From assembly GCA_046292765.1 (NCBI GenBank), contig JBKBQA010000002.1:186001-250000 (forward strand): a stretch of DNA of 64,000 nucleotides. Direction: 5' to 3'. The notes beneath the pieces were generated by a model. The model was not told where the DNA came from and made no database searches. It saw only the letters and a list, made by a program, of their open reading frames with translations. Position 1 is the first letter of the stretch. Each line of letters begins with the position of its first letter. The position numbers and the translations under genes are program-made. This document shows positions 1-8,988 of the stretch, in pieces. The DNA comes from PGZG01 sp046292765 (GTDB taxonomy: Bacteria > Pseudomonadota > Gammaproteobacteria > Pseudomonadales > Alcanivoracaceae).

Positions 1-1
1 G

Positions 2-487
2 CATCTGGCTCGTGCCTATGCCTATGTGGCGGCAGGTCAGGACGGGCTGGTGATTATCGATATGGAGAATCCGGAGAAGCTGCGTCTTTACCAGCGCTAT
101 ACCGCTGCCGGGGCGCTGACAGACAGCCGTGATGTGATTGTTGCCAGCACCAATGCGTCGGCCTTCGCCTATGTGGCCGATGGCAAGGGCGGTCTCAAGG
201 TGATTCAGTTGACGTCGCCGGCCAGCCAGCCAAACTTCTACGGTTTCAACCCGTCACCGGTGCCACAACTGATTGCCGTGGCAGATACTCGCTATCCGGC
301 CCTGTCTCTGTCCCGTGGTTTGGAGCGAGACCGCGGTGTCGATGAAACCGGTGGTCAGATGGCGGTGTTCGGTCGCCATGGCTCCCGTCCCTTTACCCTC
401 GAAGAAATGCGCCGGTTATTTCTCAACACCGATGGCAAGCCCTGGTTTGTCACAGACCGCGTCACACCAACGGGAGGTCAACGATGA
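2..487 (+). CDS. LVIVP-repeat protein, 3' part (5' end outside window)
   Basis: The reading frame is open from the first bases, so the start lies upstream. The visible 161 residues carry beta-propeller-like repeats with the pattern YVAxGxxGLxxIDxxxP (for example AAGQDGLVIIDMENPEKL and ADGKGGLKVIQL), typical of the LVIVP repeat family of exported bacterial proteins. The stop codon overlaps the start of the multihaem cytochrome gene in an ATGA at 484-487, which implies translational coupling and a shared periplasmic or surface redox role. That shared role is inferred from position only. No catalytic residues are recognised. Confidence 0.7.
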   Translation, partial: HLARAYAYVAAGQDGLVIIDMENPEKLRLYQRYTAAGALTDSRDVIVASTNASAFAYVADGKGGLKVIQLTSPASQPNFYGFNPSPVPQLIAVADTRYPALSLSRGLERDRGVDETGGQMAVFGRHGSRPFTLEEMRRLFLNTDGKPWFVTDRVTPTGGQR

Positions 488-1731
488 AACGGATTCTGTT
501 CATGGCGTTGCTGTTGCTAACGTCGCCGGGCTGGGTGGCAGACAAGCATATGGGCGTCGCTACCTGCGCCTCATCGGTGTGTCATGGCAGCAGCACCGAG
601 CGCAGTGGTGCCAACATCTATCACAGCGAATACGTGATCTGGGGCCAGCGCGATCCCCATGCCCGTGCCTACGAAACCCTGCTCTCGGATGACTCGAAAC
701 GGATGGCGCAGAAACTTGGTATCGGCCCGGCTCATGAAGCACCGGCCTGCCTTGCCTGCCACAGTGATTACGTGCCTGAAGCGCAGCGCGGGCCGCGGTT
801 CCAGCTCTCCGATGGTGTTGGCTGCGAAGCCTGTCATGGTGGTTCACAGCGCTGGCTGTCATCGCATACCGAGAAAGGGGCCACCCACGAGGATAATCTC
901 CGTCGCGGTCTGAACCTGCTACAGCATGCGGATGTGCGCGCCGCCGTGTGTGCGGGCTGCCATGTGGGTGACAGCAGCCGCCTTGCCAGCCACGACATCA
1001 TGGGGGCCGGCCATCCCCGTCTGCAGTTTGAGCTCGCCACCTATAGTCGGCTGTGGCCGTCCCATCATCGCGATGATGACGGCTATCGGCAGCGCAAGCA
1101 GTCACCGGATGACATGGCACTGTGGACCGCAGGGCAACTGCGCACTGCGCGCAATCTGCTCGACGGTTTGCGTGGGCCGCAATTTATGGCCACTCCTCTG
1201 TGGCCGGAGCTGGCGTTCTTTGATTGTCATGCCTGTCACACCGCCATGGATGCGGACAAGTGGCAGCCGCGGGCGGCGGGCACATTGCGTCCCGGCGCAG
1301 TGCGACTGAATGACAGTGCCCTGCTGATGGTGGCCTGGTTGCTGGATGCCACTGATCCGACCCGTGCAGCGCGCTGGCGCGAGGAACTTGCTGCCCTGCA
1401 TCAGGCCAGCCAGCAGGGCAGGGGGCCGATCCAGCAGCGCAGCGCCGCACTGATTCGCCAGCTTGAGCAGCTGCACACCGCGATGGACAGCAATGTCGCC
1501 TTGCGCCCGGATTCCCGGCGCCTGCTGGCGCGGATCAGGGCGGATAGTCTCAATGCCAGCTTTAATGACTACATGACGGCAGAACAAGTCCTGATGGTGA
1601 CCGCGCTGCTGCATCAGCAGCAGGGCAATGATGCAGCACTAGATGGCCTGTATCGCAGTCTGGCCAACCAGCATCGTTTCAGCGCCCGGGAGTTTATCCG
1701 TGCCTTGAAGGAGTACGATGGCGGACGTTAA
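484..1731 (+). CDS. Exported multihaem c-type cytochrome (five haem sites)
   Basis: A 415-residue protein starting with a hydrophobic signal sequence (about residues 1-19). Five haem-attachment motifs are visible: CASSVCH at 28-34, which has four residues between the cysteines, and classical CxxCH at 89-92 (CLACH), 114-118 (CEACH), 156-160 (CAGCH) and 248-252 (CHACH). Extra histidines such as GAGHP and SHH could be distal ligands. The layout recalls the cytochrome c554 multihaem family. The C-terminal 150 residues have no haem motif and look helical. The protein is presumably periplasmic and works with the LVIVP protein encoded just upstream. Electron donor and acceptor cannot be deduced. Confidence 0.85.
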   Translation: MKRILFMALLLLTSPGWVADKHMGVATCASSVCHGSSTERSGANIYHSEYVIWGQRDPHARAYETLLSDDSKRMAQKLGIGPAHEAPACLACHSDYVPEAQRGPRFQLSDGVGCEACHGGSQRWLSSHTEKGATHEDNLRRGLNLLQHADVRAAVCAGCHVGDSSRLASHDIMGAGHPRLQFELATYSRLWPSHHRDDDGYRQRKQSPDDMALWTAGQLRTARNLLDGLRGPQFMATPLWPELAFFDCHACHTAMDADKWQPRAAGTLRPGAVRLNDSALLMVAWLLDATDPTRAARWREELAALHQASQQGRGPIQQRSAALIRQLEQLHTAMDSNVALRPDSRRLLARIRADSLNASFNDYMTAEQVLMVTALLHQQQGNDAALDGLYRSLANQHRFSAREFIRALKEYDGGR

Positions 1732-1832
1732 TGGTAATCTGTGAACGGGTGCGCGCAATTCTCTGTCGATACTGGCAGGGCACGCCGCACAGGGACTATG
1801 CTCTTGCCACGTATTTTTCAGGAGGGATCGAG

Positions 1833-2450
1833 ATGAAAGTATTCAGTACGGTATTGCTGTGTCTGGCCGCAGCGGGAATTCTGTCAGGGTGTGACCAGAG
1901 CGGCCCGGAACGGGCGGCGGCGAAAACAGCGCCGGTGGACGCCAGCACCAGCATGGATGAGAGCAGGGAGTGCGGCCAGATCGCCTATCTGATGGCGGCG
2001 TTTCCCACCCAGAACAGTGTCGAGGGCATCGCTGAATCCTATCGTGGCTGTGATTCCCAGATCAGCGCCCAGCTACAGTATGTTGATGACGATGCCCAGG
2101 TGGTGTACTCGTTGTCGGTGCTGACGCCGGAGCAGGCCGGCCTGTCCCCGGACAACGGCAGCTGGTCCGAGTTGGTGCAGAGCAATGTTCTGGCGCTGAG
2201 TGAAATCATCGCCACCCAGCGTTCACCGGCGGACGGTAGCGAGCGCACCTCGCAGGATCTACTGCTGCCGAACGGCGCCACCGGAGTGATTTACCATGAG
2301 GCCGGGGAATGGTCGCTGGTGGCGATCCTCAATGATCGCCATGCGCTGCGTATTGATGCCAGCAAGGACGACTGGAACGGTTTTGACAGTGAGCAGGCGC
2401 TGGCGCTGATGAAGTCGCTGGTGGGCAATGTGAACTTTGCCGGCTTGTAA
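1833..2450 (+). CDS. Hypothetical lipoprotein
   Basis: The start at 1833 is chosen because GGAGGG lies 7-12 bases upstream and the product then begins with a lipoprotein signal peptide ending in the lipobox LSGC (mature Cys20). An upstream in-frame ATG at 1731 would bury this signal and lacks a ribosome site. The mature part of about 185 residues is acidic and mixed alpha/beta, with two cysteines (in SRECGQ and YRGCDS) that may pair. No family is recognised. It follows the cytochrome by about 100 bases in the same direction, and a strong terminator hairpin comes directly after it, so it is probably the last gene of the unit. Confidence 0.7.
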   Translation: MKVFSTVLLCLAAAGILSGCDQSGPERAAAKTAPVDASTSMDESRECGQIAYLMAAFPTQNSVEGIAESYRGCDSQISAQLQYVDDDAQVVYSLSVLTPEQAGLSPDNGSWSELVQSNVLALSEIIATQRSPADGSERTSQDLLLPNGATGVIYHEAGEWSLVAILNDRHALRIDASKDDWNGFDSEQALALMKSLVGNVNFAGL

Positions 2451-2470
2451 ACCGGATCGCTGAAGAGCAA

Positions 2471-2504
2471 GCAGAACGCCCCGCCTAGCGGGGCGTTCTG
2501 CTTT
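2471..2504. terminator. Bidirectional terminator whose loop holds the ygiQ stop codon
   Basis: A perfect 14-bp stem (2471-2484 with 2488-2501) has a three-base loop CTA at 2485-2487, followed by TTTT on the plus strand. It ends the plus-strand lipoprotein gene. The loop triplet read on the minus strand is the TAG stop of the ygiQ-like gene, so the final codons of that gene form one arm of the stem. Confidence 0.85.
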
Positions 2505-4818
2505 TGGCCGGTCGGTTGCCGCCCGGCCGGGAGGTGTTGCCACGATTGCCCGGAGTGCCACCGGCGCGGGTCGGTGAGGACGCCTTGCCAGCCTGGCGCG
2601 AGCGTGATTCACCCTGCTCCCGGGGTGGTAGGCCGGTGTGCTGGGTAAGCAGTTTGCCGGCAGCGGGTTTACCGCTTGCGGTGGTGCGACGCTGGTGGGC
2701 ATCGGTGGAGTTTTTCCGCCGCGGCGCCTGATATTCCCGGGCATCCGCCGGCTGGGTTTTCGGAATCAACTGGTGCTTGCCGTCACCGATCAGATCCGCT
2801 CGACCCATGCGCTTTAGTGCTTCGCGCAGCAGCGGCCAGTTTTTCGCATCGTGATAGCGCAGGAACGCCTTGTGCAGCTTGCGCTGGTCGGCGGTTTTCG
2901 GTGTCTGCACACCTTCGCTCTTGTAGGTCACCCGGCGCAGCGGATTCTTGCCGGAATAGTACATCGCCGTGGCGCTGGCCATCGGTGACGGATAGAACGC
3001 CTGGACCTGATCAGCGCGGAAACCGTAGCGCTTCAGCCACAGTGCCAGATTCATCATATCTTCGTCGCTGGTGCCTGGATGGGCGGCGATGAAGTAGGGG
3101 ATCAGGTACTGCTCCTTGCCGGCTTCCTTTGAGAACCGTTCAAACATTTCCCGGAACGTATCGTAGGAGCCAATGCCCGGCTTCATCATTTTCGACAGCG
3201 GGCCCTGCTCGGTGTGTTCAGGCGCAATTTTCAGATAGCCGCCGACATGATGGGTGACCAGCTCGCGCACATACTCGGGGTCTTTCACCGCCAGATCGTA
3301 GCGCAAGCCGGAGGCGATCAGAATTCTTTTCACGCCCTTGATACTACGCGCCTTGCGGTAGAGCTGGGTCAGATGTGAATGATCAGTGTTGAGGTTGTCG
3401 CAAATGCCCGGATAGACACAGCTCGGTTTGCGACAGGCGGCTTCGATTTCCGGGCTCTTGCAGGCAATCCGGTACATGTTGGCGGTGGGCCCGCCAAGAT
3501 CAGAAATCACGCCGGTGAAGCCCTTGACCTTGTCGCGAATCTGTTCGACCTCTCGAAGAATGGATTCCTCGGAACGGTTCTGGATGATCCGGCCCTCGTG
3601 CTCGGTAATCGAGCAGAAGGTGCAGCCGCCGAAACAGCCGCGCATGATATTGACCGAGAAGCGGATCATCTCCCAGGCGGAAATTTTTGCGTCGCCATAG
3701 ACCGGGTGGGGGGAGCGGGCATAGGGCAGGTCGAAGACATAATCCATTTCTTCCGTGGTCAACGGGATCGGTGGCGGGTTCAGCCACACATCCACCTCGC
3801 CATGACGCTGCACCAGTGCGCGGGCATTGCCCGGATTGGTTTCCAGATGCAGCACGCGGCTGGCGTGTGCGTAAAGCACAGCATCATTACGCACCTTCTC
3901 GAAGGCCGGCAGCCGGATCACGGTCTGGTCCCGTTTCAGTTTCGGGTGCGGCAGGATCTGCACCACCTGTTCGCCGGCATCATTGATGTCGACACCGAGC
4001 ATCGGGTTGTTGCGGCGCTCGACCTCACACTCATCCATTTCCTGAGTGTTGACGTAGGGATTGATGATGCGATCGACCCGGCCCGGCCGGTCAATACGGG
4101 TAGAGTCGATTTCCCAGTAGCCGGCCGGCGTGTCGCGGCGAATGAATGCGGTGCCGCGAATGTCGGTAAGGGATTCCACCTGCTCGCCACGGGCCAGACG
4201 ATGAGCCACTTCCACCACCGCACGCTCGGCGTTGCCGTACAGCAACAGGTCGGCGGTGGCGTCGAGCAGAATCGAGCGGCGCACCTTGTCCTGCCAGTAG
4301 TCGTAGTGGGCAATGCGGCGCAGCGAGGCTTCGATGCCACCGAGAATCACCGGCACATCCGGCCAGGCTTCCTTGCAGCGCTGGGAATACACCAGCGAGC
4401 AACGGTCCGGGCGTTTGCCGCCTTCGCCGCCGGGGGTGTAGGCGTCGTCCGAGCGCGGTTTGCGGTCGGCGGTGTAGCGATTGATCATGGAGTCCATGTT
4501 GCCGGCGGCGACGCCGAAGAACAGGTTCGGTTGCCCCAGCGCCATAAAGGCGTCCTTCGAGGTCCAGTCCGGCTGGGCGATGATGCCGACCCGAAACCCC
4601 TGCGCTTCGAGCAAACGGCCGACAATGGCCATGCCAAATGACGGATGGTCCACATAGGCATCGCCGGTGACAATAATGATGTCGCAGGAGTCCCAGCCGA
4701 GCTGTTCCATCTCCGCCCGCGACATGGGCAGGAAGGGGGCCGTGCCAAAGCATTCCGCCCAGTAGCGGGGGTAGCCGAACAGGCTGGTACGGGGGCGGGG
4801 AATGGACAGGGAAGACAT
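2485..4818 (-). CDS. ygiQ: YgiQ family radical SAM protein
   Basis: About 777 residues when started at the ATG at 4818 (MSSLSIPRPRTS), which matches the usual YgiQ N-terminus; an upstream ATG at 4947 adds unrelated sequence. Order of parts: N-terminal B12-binding-like or UPF0313 N domain (GYPRYWAECFG, then VTGDAYVDHPSFGMAIVGR), then the radical SAM core with the CxxxCxxC iron-sulfur motif in GCFGGCTFCSI, then the conserved family tail (PYFIAAHPGTSDEDM, VQAFYPSPMA). The last 80 residues are a low-complexity Arg/Lys/Gly/Pro extension, common in this family. The reaction carried out by YgiQ proteins is not established. The gene runs opposite to both neighbours and its 3' end lies in a shared terminator. 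Confidence 0.93.
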   Translation of the reverse strand: MSSLSIPRPRTSLFGYPRYWAECFGTAPFLPMSRAEMEQLGWDSCDIIIVTGDAYVDHPSFGMAIVGRLLEAQGFRVGIIAQPDWTSKDAFMALGQPNLFFGVAAGNMDSMINRYTADRKPRSDDAYTPGGEGGKRPDRCSLVYSQRCKEAWPDVPVILGGIEASLRRIAHYDYWQDKVRRSILLDATADLLLYGNAERAVVEVAHRLARGEQVESLTDIRGTAFIRRDTPAGYWEIDSTRIDRPGRVDRIINPYVNTQEMDECEVERRNNPMLGVDINDAGEQVVQILPHPKLKRDQTVIRLPAFEKVRNDAVLYAHASRVLHLETNPGNARALVQRHGEVDVWLNPPPIPLTTEEMDYVFDLPYARSPHPVYGDAKISAWEMIRFSVNIMRGCFGGCTFCSITEHEGRIIQNRSEESILREVEQIRDKVKGFTGVISDLGGPTANMYRIACKSPEIEAACRKPSCVYPGICDNLNTDHSHLTQLYRKARSIKGVKRILIASGLRYDLAVKDPEYVRELVTHHVGGYLKIAPEHTEQGPLSKMMKPGIGSYDTFREMFERFSKEAGKEQYLIPYFIAAHPGTSDEDMMNLALWLKRYGFRADQVQAFYPSPMASATAMYYSGKNPLRRVTYKSEGVQTPKTADQRKLHKAFLRYHDAKNWPLLREALKRMGRADLIGDGKHQLIPKTQPADAREYQAPRRKNSTDAHQRRTTASGKPAAGKLLTQHTGLPPREQGESRSRQAGKASSPTRAGGTPGNRGNTSRPGGNRPAKSRTPR

Positions 4819-5009
4819 GCAGGGTTCCGGCAGGCGTACAATGCCGCATTGTACCCCGCCACAGGCCCGGCAAGCGACCGGCGGACTGGACAGCGCCGCC
4901 GTTAGCGTGAATTGTAAAACCTGATACGAAGGCATGATGCAGATCATGCAAAGTGATACCCGTCACGGGTACGATGATGTCGCTATGCAATCAGCCAGAG
5001 GGTTCGCCC

Positions 5010-5588
5010 ATGTCCGCCGTCAGTGCTGCCGCCATTGATCTTCAGTCCGACGAGAGCCTGATCTGGAGCTTGAGCGAGTTCGATGATCATCGTCGGGCGG
5101 TGGAGTTTGTCCGCCATTTTCGCGATTCCCTCTGTATCTATTCCAACAAGGTCGAGCAGATCTATGCCTGCTACGACGTTATTGTGCCGACCGGAGACTC
5201 ACCGGATCTGGTGGTGGTGCCGGATCTGGAGGCGTTCACCGAGACCTGGTATTCGATCCCAGACAAAGCCATCCTGTCGACCGACTACACCATCGTTCCC
5301 GGCGGCGTGGTCGGGCGCACCGGCCTCTATCTGCATATCAAGGGCGACGATGGCAAGGGCAGGGCGCTACCGCTGGCGGCGGGACTGGAGCAGGTAGCGG
5401 CGGAGTTTGAACAGCGCAGCGATGAGTTTCTGCCGATTCTCACCAAGGGCGACCTGCGCGCCTTCAAGAAGCAGGCCCCCATGCTGCACCTGCACCGTCT
5501 GGATGCCCGGGTGATGCAGGACAAGTCCCGCTTCGAGCTCACCGACATCCGCAACAGCATGCGCAAAAAGCTGCGCGCCTGCCGCTAG
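5010..5588 (+). CDS. Conserved-looking hypothetical protein, 192 aa
   Basis: The start at 5010 is preferred because AGAGGG lies just upstream and the earlier in-frame ATG at 4953 has no ribosome site. It encodes a soluble protein without signal peptide or membrane segments. The N-terminal half contains acidic stretches and aromatic residues (LIWSLSEFDDHRRAVEFV, VEQIYACYDVIVPT) and the C-terminus is basic. I do not recognise a family. It is divergent from ygiQ, with about 190 bases between the two starts that should hold both promoters, and convergent with the PF10118-like gene. Good coding character and a plausible ribosome site make it a likely real gene. Confidence 0.6.
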   Translation: MSAVSAAAIDLQSDESLIWSLSEFDDHRRAVEFVRHFRDSLCIYSNKVEQIYACYDVIVPTGDSPDLVVVPDLEAFTETWYSIPDKAILSTDYTIVPGGVVGRTGLYLHIKGDDGKGRALPLAAGLEQVAAEFEQRSDEFLPILTKGDLRAFKKQAPMLHLHRLDARVMQDKSRFELTDIRNSMRKKLRACR

Positions 5589-5597
5589 CGTCAGACC

Positions 5598-6455
5598 TCA
5601 GGCGGCGGCGCTGGCCTGTTCCAGCAGGCCGCGCCACTGGACGATCAGCTCGCTGTTATCCTGCTGCCAGGGGTGGAAATCCGGGCGCAGGTACTGCAAG
5701 TACTCTGGCACCAGGGGCAGCAGCAGGCCATTGACACCAAACAGCTTCCATAGCCCTTTTGCCATCGTCAGCGGCTTGCGATGCAGGCCATCGCGTTTCA
5801 GGAATGCGGCGGTATAGGTGCTGGTGTAACTTGCCAGCGCCAGGGTGGCGCTGAGGAACACCCGCACCCGCAGGGCATAGTCGCCGGACACGTCCTGATA
5901 AAGATCGAATGCCACACCCTTGTGCTCGGTTTCCTCGATGGCGTGCCACGCCCACAGCGCGCGCACACTCGGGTCGATTTTCTCCAGTAACGCCGGATCA
6001 CTCAGCAGCCGGTGGGCGAGGATGGCGGTGATGTGCTCCAGCCCGGCGGTAGCGGCCAGTTGTTGCCGCTTCGACAGCCGCTTGCGGCCGATGCCAATAA
6101 ACTTTTGCGCCAGCGCCTGACCACCTTCCGCCTCTTCCCGATAGCCCTGATTGGCCAGCATGCGGTTGAAGCTGTCGTGCTCCAGCGAGTGCATCGCTTC
6201 CTGACCGATAAAGCCAGAGATTTCCTTCTGCCGGGCCTTGTCGGTGACCACGTCGCGGAACTCCCGCACCGAATCGACGAACAGGCGCTCGCCGTCCGGA
6301 AACGTCAGCGACAGGGCGTTGAGGAAGTGGGTCAGCACCGGGTCGTTGTCGAACCAGTGGCGCGGCACATCGGCAAAGGCGAAGTCCTTGCGCTCCGGGC
6401 TGATCTGCACGTGGGCGGGCTTGCGGGCGTTTTTCTTGCGCATCTTCAGCAACAT
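5598..6455 (-). CDS. PF10118-type predicted metal-dependent hydrolase (copy 1)
   Basis: 285 residues from the ATG at 6455, which has GAGGA seven bases upstream; a longer version from 6518 adds unrelated sequence. The family signature of predicted metal-dependent hydrolases is visible: HWFDNDPVLTHFLNALS near the start, FPDGERLFVDSVREF, then the His/Glu-rich putative metal ligands GFIGQEAMHSLEHDSFN and AWHAIEETEHKGVAFDLY. This resembles a ferritin-like helical diiron arrangement. The biochemical function is not known. A second homologue lies at 31350-32225, and each copy is divergent from an AraC-type regulator, suggesting a repeated regulator-enzyme unit. Confidence 0.85.
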   Translation of the reverse strand: MLLKMRKKNARKPAHVQISPERKDFAFADVPRHWFDNDPVLTHFLNALSLTFPDGERLFVDSVREFRDVVTDKARQKEISGFIGQEAMHSLEHDSFNRMLANQGYREEAEGGQALAQKFIGIGRKRLSKRQQLAATAGLEHITAILAHRLLSDPALLEKIDPSVRALWAWHAIEETEHKGVAFDLYQDVSGDYALRVRVFLSATLALASYTSTYTAAFLKRDGLHRKPLTMAKGLWKLFGVNGLLLPLVPEYLQYLRPDFHPWQQDNSELIVQWRGLLEQASAAA

Positions 6456-6589
6456 GGCATGTCCTCGGTTGACTCGGGCGCCGGGGCAGGGCGGCACTGG
6501 GGGGTGCCAACCAAGCACCCGCTTGGTCTATGCTCGATGAGTCTGACAGACACTGCTGTCATCGTCCCGTCGTGGAGGGCCATGGTTTG

Positions 6590-7651
6590 GTGAGTTTGGG
6601 CCAGAGTAAGGCGGCGCCCGCCGCACAGATTGGTGTTCCCGGAATCTATGTCTTGCTGCTATGCGACGTGCTGCGGCAGTTTGGTCATGATGACGGTCAG
6701 CTGCTGGCGGAGCTCGGCATATCCCGCGCTGGCCTGTTATCACCGGACAGCCGCATCCCCGTGCTGCTTGCCCACAGTGCTGCCCGCCGTGCCATTGCCA
6801 TGGCGGGCGATCAGGGCCTCGGGCCGGCCTATGCGTCGGCGCTGAAGGTTACCCTGCATGGCTCGCTGGGCATGATGGCCCTCTCCAGCCCCAGTATCGG
6901 TGCGGCGCTGGAAGCCGCCGGGCGCTATCTGGTGTTGCGGGCACCGTTCTTGTCCATGAGCCACCGTATTGAGGGCGACCGGGTCCGGGTGCGCTTCGAG
7001 GCCCGGGCGGAGCTGGCCGACCTGCGTGATTTCGTCATGGAAATGATGCTGATCGGTCTCGCCCACATAGCGGAACAATTGCTCGGTGCACCATTGGAGA
7101 ATGCCAGCCTGTCGATGCCGGGGCCGCCGCCGCTCTGGTACCAGCGCCAGCGCATGCCGCTGCCGGTGCCGATTCATTATGGCGCCGACATACACGAGCT
7201 GGTGCTGCCGGTGTCCGTGTTTGACGCGGCGCCCCGTCTTGCTGATCCGGCCGTGGCGGCGCTGGCGCGCGAGCAGTGTGAGCAGGAGTTCCAGCTGCTG
7301 TTCCGGGCCGTGAACCGTCTTAGCGAACGGGTAGCGGCGAAACTTGCGGCCTGCCCGGACGCCAGCCAGCTGCCGGACCTCGAAGCCATGGCGAAACAGC
7401 TGCACGTATCGTCCCGCACTCTCAAGCGCCGGCTTCAGGATGAAGGCTGCCAATGGCGCCACTTGCTGGAGGCTGAGCTGTGTCGCCGAGCCTGCGAGGC
7501 CCTGCGCCGGGATGGTGCCAGCGTCAGTGAAGTGGCTTTTGCGTTGGGCTATCAGGATGCCTCGAACTTTTCCCGCGCGTTCCGGCGCTGGACCGGGCTG
7601 ACGCCCAAGGCATGGCTACAGCATCCCCCTGTTTCGGGGAGTGTGATCTGA
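6590..7651 (+). CDS. AraC family transcriptional regulator, divergent from PF10118 gene
   Basis: The product is about 353 residues if started at GTG 6590, with GGAGG at 6574-6578; an ATG at 6530 is possible but lies further into the shared promoter region. The N-terminal 200 residues match the AraC ligand-binding type seen in OruR/ArgR-like regulators (GSLGMMALSSPSIGAALEAAGRYL, then RFEARAEL). The C-terminal 90 residues contain the HTH_18 domain: KQLHVSSRTLKRRLQDEG, then SEVAFALGYQDASNFSRAFR, then TGLTPKAW. It probably controls the divergent hydrolase gene at 6455, by analogy with the AraC/PF10118 pair near 31.3 kb. The ligand is unknown. Confidence 0.85.
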   Translation: MSLGQSKAAPAAQIGVPGIYVLLLCDVLRQFGHDDGQLLAELGISRAGLLSPDSRIPVLLAHSAARRAIAMAGDQGLGPAYASALKVTLHGSLGMMALSSPSIGAALEAAGRYLVLRAPFLSMSHRIEGDRVRVRFEARAELADLRDFVMEMMLIGLAHIAEQLLGAPLENASLSMPGPPPLWYQRQRMPLPVPIHYGADIHELVLPVSVFDAAPRLADPAVAALAREQCEQEFQLLFRAVNRLSERVAAKLAACPDASQLPDLEAMAKQLHVSSRTLKRRLQDEGCQWRHLLEAELCRRACEALRRDGASVSEVAFALGYQDASNFSRAFRRWTGLTPKAWLQHPPVSGSVI

Positions 7652-7724
7652 TTCTCTACGAAGGTAGGTTTAGGCGACCACTCAGTTGGTAATGCGAACG
7701 TCCCCCTTCAAGGAGAACAACATC

Positions 7725-8864
7725 ATGTCTGTCAGGATGAAACCGTCCCTGCTTGCCCTCTCTGTCTCTGCCGCCCTGCTGGCAGGGTGTGCCACCACGC
7801 CACCACCGCCGCCGACCTTCAAGCCGGCAGACCCTGCGGCCAGTCAGGCCGCCACCTTCATCGGCGCCAACAAGCCGGCCGGTAACATGAAGAAAGTCAG
7901 CAAGGTTGCCCTGACAGGCTGCAACGTCATGTTCGCCGACAAGTCGAGCGCCAGCGCTTCCACCGGAGCGGGCCTGTTCGGTGATCCGTCTGCCGGCAAT
8001 ACTCGCCGGGTGGATGAGCGAGTCGTTGTGGTGTACAGCATGACGGGGCTCGACGATGCCACCATGCAGAAAATGACCGACGACATCTGCAATGCAGCGG
8101 AGCAACGCATGGCGGCCAACGGACTTGAAGTGGTGCCGCGCAGCGAGCTGATGAAGAACGAGAATTACGTCAAGCTGCTCGAAGCGGGTCGCAAGAGCCC
8201 CTACGAGTACAAGATGGGCCAGAGCACCTACAAGGTATTTTCCGCCACCGGCACCACCATCTTCGATCCCCGCTATATCGGCACCGCCTCCAACCTCGGG
8301 CAGGCGTTCCGGCAGGTGGGTGGCGGCGCTGCGATCCAGCTCGAAACCCGAATGATGAACGAGCTCAAGATTGATTCCGTGCAGATGAACATGCTGGTGG
8401 ACTTTGCCCAGATCCAGTCTGATGGCCATACCAAAGCATTCCAGCTCTCCAACAAGAACAGCGCTCAGGTGGAAGGCAAGGTGCAGCTGGCGGTCAGCGG
8501 CGACATCACCGTGCAGCCTGCCAGCGAGCTGAAATGCTGGAAGGCACTGGGAGGTCGCACCGATTGCATGATGAAGAACAATGCATCGCCGACCTTCTTC
8601 ACCAAAATCCCGGTGCTGGCAGACGAGCAGTTCTATCAGCAGGTGCGCAATGCCACCACCACGGGCGATCGCGTCGCCTCGGGTGTTACCAAGGGCCTGG
8701 CGATGGTATCCGCGCTGAGTGGCGTCAGTGCCACCAGCACCGACATTACCCGCTACGATGTCGAAGTAACCCCGCAGCAGTTTACCCAAGTGAGCCGCAA
8801 GTACATGGATGGCTTCATGGACATGTTGTTCATCAGCGCCAATAACGCTCGCACCGGCAAATAA
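7725..8864 (+). CDS. Outer-membrane-type lipoprotein of unknown family
   Basis: The start at 7725 has AAGGAGAA 8-15 bases upstream and gives a textbook lipoprotein signal: basic N-terminus, hydrophobic stretch, lipobox LLAGC (Cys23). A Pro-rich linker (TTPPPPPTFKP) follows. The remaining 350 residues show mixed alpha/beta character with a conserved-looking core (VVVVYSMTGLDD, GQSTYKVFSATGTTIFDPRYIG) and two Cys near LKCWKALGGRTDCM. The fold recalls CsgG-like or other curli/secretion lipoproteins only in outline and I would not name it so. A hairpin follows directly, so it is probably monocistronic. Confidence 0.65.
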   Translation: MSVRMKPSLLALSVSAALLAGCATTPPPPPTFKPADPAASQAATFIGANKPAGNMKKVSKVALTGCNVMFADKSSASASTGAGLFGDPSAGNTRRVDERVVVVYSMTGLDDATMQKMTDDICNAAEQRMAANGLEVVPRSELMKNENYVKLLEAGRKSPYEYKMGQSTYKVFSATGTTIFDPRYIGTASNLGQAFRQVGGGAAIQLETRMMNELKIDSVQMNMLVDFAQIQSDGHTKAFQLSNKNSAQVEGKVQLAVSGDITVQPASELKCWKALGGRTDCMMKNNASPTFFTKIPVLADEQFYQQVRNATTTGDRVASGVTKGLAMVSALSGVSATSTDITRYDVEVTPQQFTQVSRKYMDGFMDMLFISANNARTGK

Positions 8865-8871
8865 GTCCGAC

Positions 8872-8901
8872 GGGGGTGCGGCCGGTTGCGGCCGCACCCC
8901 C
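8872..8901. terminator. Hairpin after the lipoprotein gene
   Basis: A perfect 12-bp stem (8872-8883 with 8890-8901, GGGGGTGCGGCC and its complement) sits 8 bases after the stop. No T-run follows, so it may stabilise mRNA or act as a weak or factor-dependent terminator. Confidence 0.55.
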
Positions 8902-8988
8902 TGCCAATCACATCAATGGCAGATATCCTACAAACTCTGCCGCCGTTTGCTGATATATTCCCGCCGCCTTGAAAGAGTCGGGGGACTC

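Noticed and set aside
3379..4641. Long plus-strand frame of 420 codons opposite ygiQ
   Set aside because: It is a mirror of the high-GC ygiQ gene, without ribosome site or recognisable domain, while the minus strand has a complete radical SAM protein.
7656..8897. Minus-strand frame of 413 codons opposite the lipoprotein gene
   Set aside because: The plus strand has a ribosome site, signal peptide and lipobox; the minus product is a His-rich shadow.
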